From contig NZ_JAKZJU020000001.1 in assembly GCF_022809315.2 (NCBI RefSeq), positions 1,116,001 to 1,180,000 on the forward strand: a stretch of 64,000 bases of DNA, in the 5' to 3' direction. The position numbers and the translations under genes are program-made. The DNA is from Mesosutterella faecium. GTDB lineage: Bacteria; Pseudomonadota; Gammaproteobacteria; Burkholderiales; Burkholderiaceae_F. Below, piece by piece: positions 55,460 through 64,000 of the stretch (position 1 is the first letter of the stretch; every line of letters begins with the position of its first letter). The notes under the pieces are model-generated. The model was not told where the DNA came from. It searched no databases and worked only from the letters and a program-made list of their open reading frames with translations.

Positions 55460-56971
55460 CTAGTCGTTGTCCTGGAAGGCGACCTCGCGCTTTTTGCGCA
55501 CGGCCGGCGCGAGCACAACGATAAGGAGGACTGCGGCCGCGATCAGCAGCCCGCAGGAGATCGGCCGCGTGAAGAACACGCTCGGGTCGCCCCGCGAGAG
55601 CAGCAGCGCGCGCCTGAGGTTTTCTTCCATCATCGGCCCCAGGATGAAGCCAAGCACGAAGGGCGCCGCCTCGCACCCGAGCTTGATGAAGACGTAGCCC
55701 AGAAATCCAAAGGCGATCGACACCCAGATGTCAAACACGTTGTTGTTGATCGAGTAGGTGCCGATCACGCAGAAGGCAATGATCGCCGGGAACAGCCACC
55801 GGTACGGCACCCGCAGCAGCTTCACCCAGACGTTGATCATCGGCAGGTTGAGCACGATCAGCATCAGGTTGCCGATCCACATCGAGACGATGAGGCCCCA
55901 GAAAAGCCCGGGGTCGGTGCTCATCACGAGGGGGCCGGGCTGGATGTCGTGGATCATCATCGCGCCGATCATGAGCGCCATCACGGCGTTGCTGGGGATG
56001 CCGAGCGTGAGCATCGGGATGAAGGAGGTCTGCGCGCCCGCGTTGTTCGCGGTCTCGGGGCCCGCGACGCCGCGGATGTTGCCCTCGCCGAAAGGCGGGT
56101 TCGCGTTCTTGCCTGCGATCTTCTTCTCCATCGTGTAGGAGGCGAAGGAAGACAGAAGCGCTCCGCCCCCGGGCAGCACTCCGAGCAGCGACCCCACGGC
56201 CGTGCCGCGCAGGATCGGGCCCACGCAGTTCTTGATGTCGCTCCAGGTGGGCAGCACCTTGCCGACCGGAGCCGTGCTGAAGGACCGGGTGCTGCGCTGC
56301 TCGAGGTTGTTCATGATCTCGGCGTAGCCGAAGATGCCCATCGAGATCGCCACGAAGCTCAGCCCTTCCTGCAGGTCTTCGAGCCCGAAGGTGAAGCGCA
56401 TGGCCCCGGAGTTGATGTCGGTGCCGGTGAGTCCCACGAGAAGGCCGAGCAGCACCATGCAGAACGCCTTGATGAGCGAGCCATTCGCGAGCACCACGGC
56501 CCCCACGAGGCCGAGCGCCATGAGGCTGAAATATTCCGCGGCCTCGAACTTGAAGGCGATCGAGATCAGGGGCGGCGCGAAGGCCGCGATCAGGAACGTC
56601 GCCACGCACCCGGCGAAAAACGACCCGATGGCCGCGATGCCGAGGGCGGCTCCCGCGCGGCCTTTTTTGGCCATCTTGTGGCCGTCGAGGCAGGTGATCA
56701 CCGCGGAGGCGTCGCCCGGAATGTTCACGAGAATCGCGGTGGTGGAGCCGCCGTACTGCGCTCCGTAGTAGATGCCCGCGAGCATGATGAGCGCGGCCGA
56801 GGGCTGCAGCGTGTAGGTGATCGGCAGCAGCATCGCGATGGCGGCCACGGGCCCGAGCCCCGGCAGCACCCCGATCAGCGTGCCCACGGTGACGCCTGCG
56901 AAGCAGTAAAGGAGGTTCGCAAGCGACAGGGCTTCTTCGAAGCCCGTTGCGAGATTATTCAGAAAGTCCAC
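55460..56971 (-). CDS. tctA: Tripartite tricarboxylate transporter large permease TctA
   Basis: A 503-residue membrane protein with about twelve segments. GVLPGLGPVAAIAMLLPITY, YYGAQYGGSTTAILVNIPGDASAVITCLDGHKMAKKGRAG (parts thereof) and GVLPGGGALLSSFASYTMEK are the typical TctA loops. It starts at a GTG (56971) after AAGGGGGC. With TctB and the TctC receptor it imports carboxylates using a cation gradient; the substrate is unknown. tctB ends ten bases upstream. Confidence 0.92.
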   Translation of the reverse strand: MDFLNNLATGFEEALSLANLLYCFAGVTVGTLIGVLPGLGPVAAIAMLLPITYTLQPSAALIMLAGIYYGAQYGGSTTAILVNIPGDASAVITCLDGHKMAKKGRAGAALGIAAIGSFFAGCVATFLIAAFAPPLISIAFKFEAAEYFSLMALGLVGAVVLANGSLIKAFCMVLLGLLVGLTGTDINSGAMRFTFGLEDLQEGLSFVAISMGIFGYAEIMNNLEQRSTRSFSTAPVGKVLPTWSDIKNCVGPILRGTAVGSLLGVLPGGGALLSSFASYTMEKKIAGKNANPPFGEGNIRGVAGPETANNAGAQTSFIPMLTLGIPSNAVMALMIGAMMIHDIQPGPLVMSTDPGLFWGLIVSMWIGNLMLIVLNLPMINVWVKLLRVPYRWLFPAIIAFCVIGTYSINNNVFDIWVSIAFGFLGYVFIKLGCEAAPFVLGFILGPMMEENLRRALLLSRGDPSVFFTRPISCGLLIAAAVLLIVVLAPAVRKKREVAFQDND

Positions 56972-56981
56972 GGCCGCCCCC

Positions 56982-57452
56982 TTACTTCACGAGAAACGCC
57001 GGAATGACCGGGATCGTCATGCCGAGCAGGTAAACGAAGACCACCCAGCAAAGCGCCGCGAGGATCACGATGAGGGCGATCACCTCCTTCGCCCGGAACT
57101 CTTCGCTTGCGGCCGAGCAGACGGTGATCATGACGGCCAGTGCGATCACGAACCCGGTGAGGTCGAGCAGCAGGCAGAACAGCACGATGCCGCCCAGCAC
57201 GAGGCCGAGTACCTTCCAGTTGAAGCGCGTGACGCGGCCCCCGTCGGGTGAGTCTCCGGCAAAGAAGAACCCTTTGACCGCGCAGACGGTGCCCAGCAGC
57301 GCGAGGCACCCCCCGAGCAGCGTCGGGAAGTACGCGGGCCCCATGCGCTCGGCGGTGCCCAGTTCATTTTCCTGGGCCGTGACGATGAAAAAGATTCCGA
57401 AGGCCGCAAACAGGATGCCGGCCCAGAAATCCCTCTGATTTTTGATGCTCAA
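56982..57452 (-). CDS. tctB: Tripartite tricarboxylate transporter small subunit TctB
   Basis: A 156-residue protein with four membrane segments. RDFWAGILFAAFGIFFIVTAQENELGTAERMGPAYFP (part) is the DUF1468/TctB signature, where a Gly and Pro-rich loop follows the first segment. It lies between tctC and tctA in one transcription unit. Confidence 0.88.
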   Translation of the reverse strand: MSIKNQRDFWAGILFAAFGIFFIVTAQENELGTAERMGPAYFPTLLGGCLALLGTVCAVKGFFFAGDSPDGGRVTRFNWKVLGLVLGGIVLFCLLLDLTGFVIALAVMITVCSAASEEFRAKEVIALIVILAALCWVVFVYLLGMTIPVIPAFLVK

Positions 57453-57594
57453 GGTGTAGTCCTTCGTTGAAGGAAGCAGAGGTGGGGGAGAAAAGGCGGC
57501 GGGAGGCAGCCTCGCTTTGGCTCGAAGCCAGTCTCCCGGTTCGGCGTGCGGGCCCTCTGATTCTCAGGCAGCAGGGGCCCGCGGCGGGAGTTTC

Positions 57595-58575
57595 TCAGTC
57601 GACCCGGGCGCCCGAGATCTTCACGATGCGGGCGTACTTCGGGATTTCTTCGCGGATGAGGGCCGCGAACTCCTCGGAGGTGGTGGGCGAAGCTTCGCCG
57701 CCCTGACGGGCGAGCCGCTCGACCACAGGCTTGGAGCGCAGGGCCTTGGTGAAGGCGGCGTTGAGGCGCTCAACCGTCGCCCTGGGGGTCTTTGCCGGGA
57801 CGAAGAGCCCGTACCAGGTCGAGATGTTGAAGTTTTTCACGCCGCACTCGATCATGGTGGGCACCTTCGGCAGCGCCTTGGCGCGCTTCGCGGTGGTCAC
57901 CGCTAGCGGCACGAACTTGCCCGCGTTGATGTTGGAGGTGGCCGAGGCGAGGTTGTCGAAGATGAGCTGCGTCTGGCCTGAGAGCACCGACATCTTGGCC
58001 GGACCCGCGCCCTGGAAGGGGACGTGGACCATGTTGATGCCGGCCTCGGCCTTGAAGAGCTCGCCCGCCATGTGGCCGGCCGAACCGTTTCCGCCCGAGG
58101 CGTAGTTGAGCTTGCCCGGGTTCTTCTTCGCGTAGGCGATGAGGTCCTTCACGCTCTTGATCCCCGTCTTCTTCTGAAATTCGGGGGTGATCACGAGGAC
58201 ATTGGGAACGTGGGCGATCAGCGTGATCGGGGTGAAGTCCTTCACGGGGTCATAGGGCAGCTTTCTGAAAAGCGACGGATTGATGGCGTGCGTGGCGACT
58301 GCGCCCACCACGAGGGTGCGGCCGTCGGGCTTGGCCTTCGCCACGGAGCTCACACCGCGGTTGCCGCCCGCGCCGGGGCGGTTTTCAACAATGACGTTGC
58401 CGAGATCGGGCGCCACGGCTTCGGCGAGCGTGCGGGCCGCCACGTCAAGCGGGCCGCCGGCAGGCCAGGGAACCACGATGGTAATTGGCCTCTCGCCAAT
58501 GGCAAGGGCGCTGGGGGAGACTGCGGAGAGGGCGGCTGCAGCGGCTGCTGCGCCAAGGAGGGTGCGACGATTCAT
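57595..58575 (-). CDS. tctC: Tripartite tricarboxylate transporter receptor TctC (Bug family)
   Basis: A 326-residue periplasmic binding protein. A signal peptide with MNRRTLLG (1-24, ending ALA) is followed by ITIVVPWPAGGPLDVAAR and VIVENRPGAGGNRGVSSVAKAKPDGRTL, both classical Bug motifs. I start it at 58575, where the signal begins; the longer frame adds an unconserved 42 residues. Bug proteins bind organic acids or amides. The gene heads the tctC-tctB-tctA unit and is divergent from an aldehyde dehydrogenase, which may act on the imported compound. Confidence 0.9.
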   Translation of the reverse strand: MNRRTLLGAAAAAAALSAVSPSALAIGERPITIVVPWPAGGPLDVAARTLAEAVAPDLGNVIVENRPGAGGNRGVSSVAKAKPDGRTLVVGAVATHAINPSLFRKLPYDPVKDFTPITLIAHVPNVLVITPEFQKKTGIKSVKDLIAYAKKNPGKLNYASGGNGSAGHMAGELFKAEAGINMVHVPFQGAGPAKMSVLSGQTQLIFDNLASATSNINAGKFVPLAVTTAKRAKALPKVPTMIECGVKNFNISTWYGLFVPAKTPRATVERLNAAFTKALRSKPVVERLARQGGEASPTTSEEFAALIREEIPKYARIVKISGARVD

Positions 58576-58813
58576 GCGGACCACGATGATCTTCCTTTTG
58601 TTCGCCCGCGGGGCCTCGGATGACGCCGGCCGCCGCGCGCTGGTTGATGCGAAAAAATCGGAATTGCCTTCCATTAGAAAGGTTTGTCGCCTCAAGTGCA
58701 ACTAAAATAAACGTCAACAAAGGGAAAACCCCTGTGCTTTCTTCAGGCCGCGCGCCGTCAGCCCTTTTTTCCCAGGGGCGGCAGAGGCGGCTTGTGCAAA
58801 AGGAGAACCGCAG

Positions 58814-60238
58814 ATGGATTTTGGAAAGATTTTCATCGCCGGGCGCTGGAGCGAGCCTGCCTCGAAGGACTGGATTGTGGTGGAGAATCCCGCCACCCGC
58901 GAGGAGATTGCGCGGGTGCCCGCCTGCTCGTCCGAGGACGTCGACCGGGCCGTGAAGGCCGCCTCGGCCGCTTTTCCGGCCTGGGCGGCCATGCCGCTTG
59001 AGGGCCGCATGGCGCTCATGGAGCGCTTTCTCGAGCAGTTTCGGGCCCTCGAGCCGCAGCTGGTCGACATCACCGTGCGCGAGCTTGGCTCGCCGGTCGC
59101 CTTCACGACGAAGTCCCAGGTCGAGTACCAGTACGTGCGCACCCGCTCCTACATCGACCTTGCGCCGAAGGTGCCGCTGTTTGAAAAGATGGCAGCCTCC
59201 TCGGTTTACCGCGAGCCCGTGGGGGTCGTGGGCTGCATCACGCCCTGGAACTATCCGCTCGGGCAGGTGATTCAGAAAATCGTGCCGGCGCTGCTCATGG
59301 GCAACACGGTTGTCCTTAAGCCGAGCCAGCACACGCCGCTTTCCTCCTATTACCTCACCGAGGCGATCGAGCGCGCAGGCTTCCCCGAAGGGGTCTTCAA
59401 TCTCGTCACGGGCCGCGGCAGCGAGATCGGCACGGCGCTTTCCACGCACCCGCTGGTCGCGATGGTCTCATTTACCGGCTCGACGAGCGGCGGCATCACC
59501 GTGGCGACGAATGCGCTGCGCTCGGTCAAGCGCGTGAGCCTCGAGCTCGGCGGCAAATCCCCCTACATCATTCTCCCGGGGCTTAAAAACTGGGACGAGC
59601 CGATTCACATTCTCTTTAATTCGATCTTCCTTAATTCCGGACAGACCTGCACCGCCTTCTCCCGGCTTCTCGTGCCGAGGTCGGAGGCTTCCGCGATCGA
59701 GCGGCGGCTGGCCGAGATCAGCCGCGAGTACACCGTGGGCGATCCCCGGGATCCGGCTGTAAAGCTCGGGCCGGTGTCTTCCGAACGTCAGTTCAGGAAA
59801 ATCCGGAGCTACATTGAAAAAGGCATCGAAGAGGGGGCGAAGCTGCTCGTCGGGGGCGTTCCGTCCGAGCCGGGCCCGAAGGAGGGCTGGTACGTCCATC
59901 CCGTGATCTTCACGGGGGTGAGCAACAAGATGACGATTGCCCGCGACGAGATCTTCGGGCCGGTGCTGTGCGTCATAGCCTACGACAGTGCCGAGGAAGC
60001 GGTCGCGATCGCGAACGACACCACCTACGGGCTCAACGCCGGCGTCTACGGCGAGAAGTCCCTTGCGCTCAAGGTCGCGCGCCGCATCGAGGCGGGCAAC
60101 GTCTACGTCAACTCGAGTCCGCGCGACACTTCGGCGCCCTTCGGCGGCTTCAAGGCGAGCGGCATCGGGCGTGAGGGCGGCGTCTACGGCATGCTCGAGT
60201 TCACGCAGCAGAAGGCTCTCTTCGACACGAAGCTCTGA
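58814..60238 (+). CDS. Aldehyde dehydrogenase
   Basis: A 474-residue NAD(P)-dependent aldehyde dehydrogenase. Asn146 in TPWNYPLG, Lys169 in VLKPSQ, Glu244 in LELGGKSPY and Cys279 in NSGQTCTAFSR are the expected catalytic set. It is of the broad-specificity group that includes betaine and vanillin dehydrogenases. The ribosome site AAAAGGAG lies ahead of the start. It is divergent from tctC by 238 bases, suggesting shared regulation with the carboxylate transporter. Confidence 0.9.
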   Translation: MDFGKIFIAGRWSEPASKDWIVVENPATREEIARVPACSSEDVDRAVKAASAAFPAWAAMPLEGRMALMERFLEQFRALEPQLVDITVRELGSPVAFTTKSQVEYQYVRTRSYIDLAPKVPLFEKMAASSVYREPVGVVGCITPWNYPLGQVIQKIVPALLMGNTVVLKPSQHTPLSSYYLTEAIERAGFPEGVFNLVTGRGSEIGTALSTHPLVAMVSFTGSTSGGITVATNALRSVKRVSLELGGKSPYIILPGLKNWDEPIHILFNSIFLNSGQTCTAFSRLLVPRSEASAIERRLAEISREYTVGDPRDPAVKLGPVSSERQFRKIRSYIEKGIEEGAKLLVGGVPSEPGPKEGWYVHPVIFTGVSNKMTIARDEIFGPVLCVIAYDSAEEAVAIANDTTYGLNAGVYGEKSLALKVARRIEAGNVYVNSSPRDTSAPFGGFKASGIGREGGVYGMLEFTQQKALFDTKL

Positions 60239-60460
60239 AAGAGCGCCTGTTCCAAAAGCCAGGGGGAGGAGCGCAGGGCCGCCTCTCCCCGGAAGGTCCC
60301 CGGAGCCTCTGAATCTTTTTTGGGGAAAAAAGGGGATTGGGATTTTTTTCCGCGGGCTTTTGGTGGATAATGTCGCAGTTTCAAATTTTTAACTGCGAGC
60401 GGCGGGGCCTCCGGCAGGTCGCCTCACGCTTCCGATTCAATCCAAAGGGAGAGTTCCTCT

Positions 60461-61240
60461 ATGGTTCTCAAGCGCTTCCTCATCGCGGCCGCTGCTGTGG
60501 CCGCCATGACCGCCGGCCAGGCCTATGCGGCGGCCGTTGAATACACGGTTGGCACCGGCGCCACCTATCGTCCGTTCGAATTCCAGAATGCGAAAAAGGA
60601 ACTCGTCGGCTTTGACATCGACCTCGTCAAGGAAATCGCCAAGGCCCAGGGCTTCAAGGTGAAGTTCGTGAACACCGCCTGGGGCGTGATCTTCGAGTCG
60701 CTCAAGAACGGCGACCGCGACTTCATCATCAGCGGCATCACGATCACTCCGCAGCGCAAGGAGACGATCGACTTCTCCGCCCCGTACTTCGCTGCCCACC
60801 AGCTCATCCTCACGCAGAAGAACGTCAAGGTGAAGGGGCTGGCCGACCTGAAGGGCAAGAAGGTGTCCGTGGTGGCCAACTCCGCGGGCGACATCGCCTG
60901 CAGCAAGATGTTCGGCAAGGCGAGCACCTCGATCAAGCGCTTTGACAACACGCCGCTTGCGCTCGAGGAGCTCAACGCCGGCGGCGTTGACGCCGCCGTG
61001 GGCGACGTGGGCGTGTTCGCGTATTACGCCCAGCAGAATCCATCCAAGCACTTCAACATGGTCCGCGACCCGTCCTTCGAGGATCAGTACTTCGGCATCG
61101 GAGTGAGGAAGGGCAACACCAAGGTCCTCAAGGATGTGAACGAAGGCCTGAAGAAGGTGATCAAGTCCGGCGCCTACGCGAAGGTCTACCACAAGTGGTT
61201 CGGCGCCAAGGCCCCTGTGCCGAAGCTGCCGACCAAGTAA
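60461..61240 (+). CDS. Polar amino acid ABC transporter substrate-binding protein
   Basis: A 259-residue periplasmic protein. A Sec signal (1-23, ending AYA) precedes the SBP_bac_3 fold: YRPFEFQNAKKELVGFDIDLVKEIA (part), the Arg-bearing ISGITITPQRKETIDFSAPYF, and DLKGKKVSVVANSAGD. The ligand is probably a polar or acidic amino acid. It heads a three-gene set with permease and ATPase. Confidence 0.9.
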   Translation: MVLKRFLIAAAAVAAMTAGQAYAAAVEYTVGTGATYRPFEFQNAKKELVGFDIDLVKEIAKAQGFKVKFVNTAWGVIFESLKNGDRDFIISGITITPQRKETIDFSAPYFAAHQLILTQKNVKVKGLADLKGKKVSVVANSAGDIACSKMFGKASTSIKRFDNTPLALEELNAGGVDAAVGDVGVFAYYAQQNPSKHFNMVRDPSFEDQYFGIGVRKGNTKVLKDVNEGLKKVIKSGAYAKVYHKWFGAKAPVPKLPTK

Positions 61241-61411
61241 GAGGCTGCTGCAAAGCTGCAGCGAGGCCCCGGCCCGAGTTGACGCAGAGACTCCGCCGGG
61301 GCTGATTTTGCCGGGAGCCCGCTTTCCCTCGCCCCTTCCCCGCGGTGCGCGCGGCCCGAAGGACGGCAGGAGCTTCCGGCATTCAACCCGCATTTGTCCC
61401 ATAGGCATTCA

Positions 61412-62161
61412 ATGACAGCATTTAGATTTGACGTGGTGGGTGAATACTGGCCCCTTTTCCAGGAAGGCGCCGGTATGACAATCAAGCTCACGCTCGCCTG
61501 CGTGTTCTGTGGCGTGATTCTCGGCATGCTGCTCGGCCTGGCCCGCATGGCCTCGGCGCGGCACGCTCCGTGGAAAGGCATCCTGCACTACGGCGTGCGA
61601 TGGCCCGTGACGGTCTGGGTCAGCTTTTTCCGCGGGACCCCGCTCTTCGTCCAGATTTTCCTCATGTACTTTGCCGTGATGCCGGTGTTCATCCACCCGG
61701 TCGACGGGCTGCTGGTGAGCGGCGATCTCGCCCGGGAGCTAAGGAGCGAGTACGGAGCCTTCATCGCGGGCTTCATCGCCATTTCACTTAACGCCGGAGC
61801 CTACATGTCGGAGGTCTTCCGTGCAGGCATCCAGTCGCTCGACAAGGGGCAGGCCGAGGCCGCCCGCTCGGTGGGCATGACTTACTGGCAGTCGATGCGC
61901 TACATCGTCCTGCCGCAGGCCTTCCGCCGGATGCTGCCTGCCCTGGGCAACAACGCCATTGCCATCCTCAAGGATTCCTCGCTCGTGTCGGCGATCGGCC
62001 TTACCGAGCTCGCCTACGCGGCCCGCACGGTGGCCGGCGCTTCGGCGCGCTACTGGGAGCCGTACCTCACGATTTCCGCCATGTACTGGGTGATGACGCT
62101 CGGTCTGGCCTGGCTGATCCATGTGCTTGAGGCCCGGATGGGCAGAGGAGACCAGAAATGA
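61412..62161 (+). CDS. Polar amino acid ABC transporter permease
   Basis: A 249-residue permease of the HisM/GlnP type with five membrane segments. [19 protein letters not shown] near residue 75 is the family signature, and [23 protein letters not shown] is the EAA loop that docks to the ATPase. I start it at 61412, the internal ATG nearest the first membrane segment. The stop overlaps the ATPase start codon (ATGA). Confidence 0.9.
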   Translation: MTAFRFDVVGEYWPLFQEGAGMTIKLTLACVFCGVILGMLLGLARMASARHAPWKGILHYGVRWPVTVWVSFFRGTPLFVQIFLMYFAVMPVFIHPVDGLLVSGDLARELRSEYGAFIAGFIAISLNAGAYMSEVFRAGIQSLDKGQAEAARSVGMTYWQSMRYIVLPQAFRRMLPALGNNAIAILKDSSLVSAIGLTELAYAARTVAGASARYWEPYLTISAMYWVMTLGLAWLIHVLEARMGRGDQK

Positions 62162-62892
62162 GCGACGTGATGATTTCGATCCGCGGCCTGAAAAAGAGCT
62201 ACGGAAAGCTCGACGTGCTCAAGGGCATCGACCTCGATGTGCACAGCGGCGAGAAGGTCGTGGTGATCGGCCCCTCGGGTTCGGGAAAGTCGACGATGCT
62301 GCGCTGCATCAACGGACTCGAGGATCCCGACGAGGGCACGATCACGATGAACGGCGTGGAGATCACCTCGAGGCGCACGAACATGAACAAGGTGCGCGAG
62401 CGCCTCGGCATGGTCTTTCAGCGCTTCAACCTCTGGCCCCACAAGACCGTGGCCGAGAACGTGATGCTCGGCCAGATGGTGGTGGGGCACCGCACGAAGG
62501 CCGAGGCCCGCGCGAGGGCTCTGGAGATGCTGCGCCGCGTGGGGCTCGAGGAGAAGGCCGATGTCTATCCGGTGACCCTTTCGGGCGGGCAGCAGCAGCG
62601 CGTCGGCATCGCCCGGGCGCTTGCAATGAACCCCGATGCGATCCTCTTTGACGAGCCCACCTCGGCGCTCGACCCCGAGCTCGTGGGCGAGGTGCTCTCG
62701 GTGATGAAGAAGCTCGCCGAGGAAGGCATGACGATGATCGTGGTCACCCATGAGATCGGATTCGCCCGCGAGGTCGCCGACCACGTGATTTTCATGGACG
62801 GCGGCGTGATCGTTGAGCAGGGGACTCCCGAGGAGGTTCTTGAGCACCCGAAGGAAGAGCGCACCCGGGGGTTCCTCAAGCGTGTGCTCTGA
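62158..62892 (+). CDS. Polar amino acid ABC transporter ATP-binding protein
   Basis: A 244-residue ATPase of the GlnQ/HisP type: Walker [11 protein letters not shown]-loop [10 protein letters not shown], signature LSGGQQQR, Walker [12 protein letters not shown] and the H-loop VTHEIG. It overlaps the permease gene by four bases. The three genes form one importer. Confidence 0.92.
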   Translation: MSDVMISIRGLKKSYGKLDVLKGIDLDVHSGEKVVVIGPSGSGKSTMLRCINGLEDPDEGTITMNGVEITSRRTNMNKVRERLGMVFQRFNLWPHKTVAENVMLGQMVVGHRTKAEARARALEMLRRVGLEEKADVYPVTLSGGQQQRVGIARALAMNPDAILFDEPTSALDPELVGEVLSVMKKLAEEGMTMIVVTHEIGFAREVADHVIFMDGGVIVEQGTPEEVLEHPKEERTRGFLKRVL

Positions 62893-63178
62893 GGCTGTGC
62901 CCCGGTCTTTTTTAAGCTAAACTCGGCTCTGCCTTCCGGCGGCGCCGGGTTTTTTGTGTGCATGACCGCGCGCGTTTCCCGGGGGCGCGTTCCGCGCGGA
63001 AGGTGAAGAAGAATAAGAAAGGATACTGACAACCCCCGGAAACAAGGGTGCCGAAGGAGACGCACCCGCCCGCGGCTTGCGGCCGCGCCGCCCCTTTTTT
63101 GCTGCGCCGGGGCGGCCGGGCGCGCGGCCCTGCGGGTTCCGGCCGGCGGCCGCTCGTGCCGCAGGCCAGTTGAATTTC

Positions 63179-64000
63179 ATGCGAAAAATACTCTATGGAG
63201 TCTGGAAGGGCGTCAAGTACGACAACACCCAGGGCGGGCACGCCGCCCCGAAGGATCTGCCGCTTGACAAAATCAACAACTTCAATCCCGGCAATCCGAT
63301 TGACGCCCTCATCAGCAACTTTGGCTTTCTCGTCTTTGACGAGTCGGTGTCCCTCGCCGGCATTCTCGCCCGCTACTATTCCTACGTGCATGAGATCTCC
63401 TGCGGACGCTGCACGCCCTGCCGCACGGGCTCGATCCTGATCGAGATGGCGCTGCGGGATGCACACGCCGGGCGGGCCGCCGAGGTCGACTGGGACCACA
63501 TCCTGGAGTCTGCCGAGCAGATGGAGCAGACGAGCCTGTGCGGCATCGGCCGCACCACCGCCGTGGCGATGATCGGTGCGCTCACCTTCTTCAAGGATCG
63601 GCTGCTCGCGCCCGCCAAGCCGATGAAGGGCGACATGTACCTCACGATGACCGCGAAGTGCATCGAGGCCTGCCCGGCCCACGTGAACATTCCGCGCTAC
63701 ATCGACTACGTGCGCGACGGGCATCCGGAGCTCGCGGCCGGGGTGCTGCTGCACCACTACCCGCTCGTGTCTACCTGCGGGCGCGTGTGCGTGAAGCCCT
63801 GCGAGAAGGCCTGCAACAGGAACGCCGTCGACGCCCCGGTGGCCATCAAGGAGATTAAGCGCTATATCTCCGACCACTCGGGAATGCCCATTTCCGAGCT
63901 TTTCAAGGGCATGGACCCGATGACCGACTACACGAAGGCCCGGGTCGCAGTGGTGGGGGCCGGGCCCGCGGGCCTGAACTGCGCCTACCACCTGCTCATG
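63179..64000 (+). CDS. NuoF-like iron-sulfur domain fused to GltD-like oxidoreductase (partial, cut by window edge)
   Basis: The frame from the ATG at 63179 runs open to the window edge (274 residues). An N-terminal region with SCGRCTPCRTG and, about 45 residues on, QTSLCGIGRTT is the [4Fe-4S] domain found at the end of NuoF. It is followed by a GltD-like domain: KCIEACPAHVNIPRYID, CGRVCVKPCEKACNR and the start of a FAD site, VAVVGAGPAGLNCAYHL. Such fusions link NAD(P)H to iron-sulfur carriers, for example beside formate dehydrogenases. No clear ribosome site is seen, so the start is tentative. The partner subunits would lie beyond 64000. Confidence 0.75.
   Translation, partial: MRKILYGVWKGVKYDNTQGGHAAPKDLPLDKINNFNPGNPIDALISNFGFLVFDESVSLAGILARYYSYVHEISCGRCTPCRTGSILIEMALRDAHAGRAAEVDWDHILESAEQMEQTSLCGIGRTTAVAMIGALTFFKDRLLAPAKPMKGDMYLTMTAKCIEACPAHVNIPRYIDYVRDGHPELAAGVLLHHYPLVSTCGRVCVKPCEKACNRNAVDAPVAIKEIKRYISDHSGMPISELFKGMDPMTDYTKARVAVVGAGPAGLNCAYHLLM

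Overview
The window looks like the chromosome of a GC-rich betaproteobacterium of the Burkholderiales, most like the gut family Sutterellaceae. This rests on a Burkholderia-type porin, Bug/TctC solute receptors, BamC, a tmRNA with an ANNERYALAA tag, a ParC with the GDQSAYDA loop, and anaerobic traits (DcuC, a haemless flavoprotein reductase paired with a tetrahaem cytochrome c, a ferredoxin, an RnfB-like protein). The taxon is inference; no 16S rRNA gene is present.

Layout. 1-28 kb is mostly conserved housekeeping: Hsp33 (cut by the left edge), RNase AM, M50 protease, dapA, bamC, FKBP, mutM, rsgA, orn, tRNA-Arg(CCU), folE, parE-parC, an orphan NarX-like kinase, gluQ, asparaginase, an aminotransferase, nth-rnfB-fdxA and tRNA-Ser(GGA). 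27.5-31 kb holds an AEC carrier, DcuC and an LysR effector domain without its DNA-binding part. 30.9-39.3 kb is an accessory stretch around ssrA (tmRNA): an IS1202/ISNCY-type insertion sequence lies directly against the ssrA promoter. It is followed by a frameshifted orphan gene, a cupin gene and a DUF438/hemerythrin/PAS gene divergent around an NsrR-like site, an AT-richer 710-residue orphan protein, and an acetyltransferase split by a frameshift in an A6 tract. 39.3-44 kb carries MetQ, an isocitrate-lyase/PEP-mutase family enzyme, a small periplasmic repeat protein of the 7(1) septoil-knot type, and a GntR/M20 amidohydrolase pair.

44-50.7 kb is the most interesting part: a self-contained inducible periplasmic respiration module. 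A GAF-AAA-HTH enhancer-binding protein is divergent from four genes, with three ACGAA/TTCGT palindromes and a -24/-12 promoter between them. The genes encode a Tat-exported FAD reductase of the flavocytochrome c/urocanate-reductase family without a haem domain, a separate tetrahaem cytochrome c, a Sec-exported histidine-ammonia-lyase-fold enzyme whose Ala-Ser-Gly MIO triad is gone, and a porin. The missing MIO triad argues against histidine and for a substrate that already has a good leaving group. Ergothionase, which turns ergothioneine into thiourocanate and trimethylamine, is the characterised precedent. The proposed pathway is uptake through the porin, periplasmic elimination, then reduction of the enoate with electrons from the cytochrome.

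50.7-64 kb holds a Sel1-repeat protein, an LysR/AEC pair sharing a palindrome, a threonine-aldolase-like enzyme, a tripartite tricarboxylate transporter (tctA, tctB, tctC) divergent from an aldehyde dehydrogenase, a polar amino acid ABC transporter, and the start of a fused NuoF-like/GltD-like oxidoreductase cut by the right edge.
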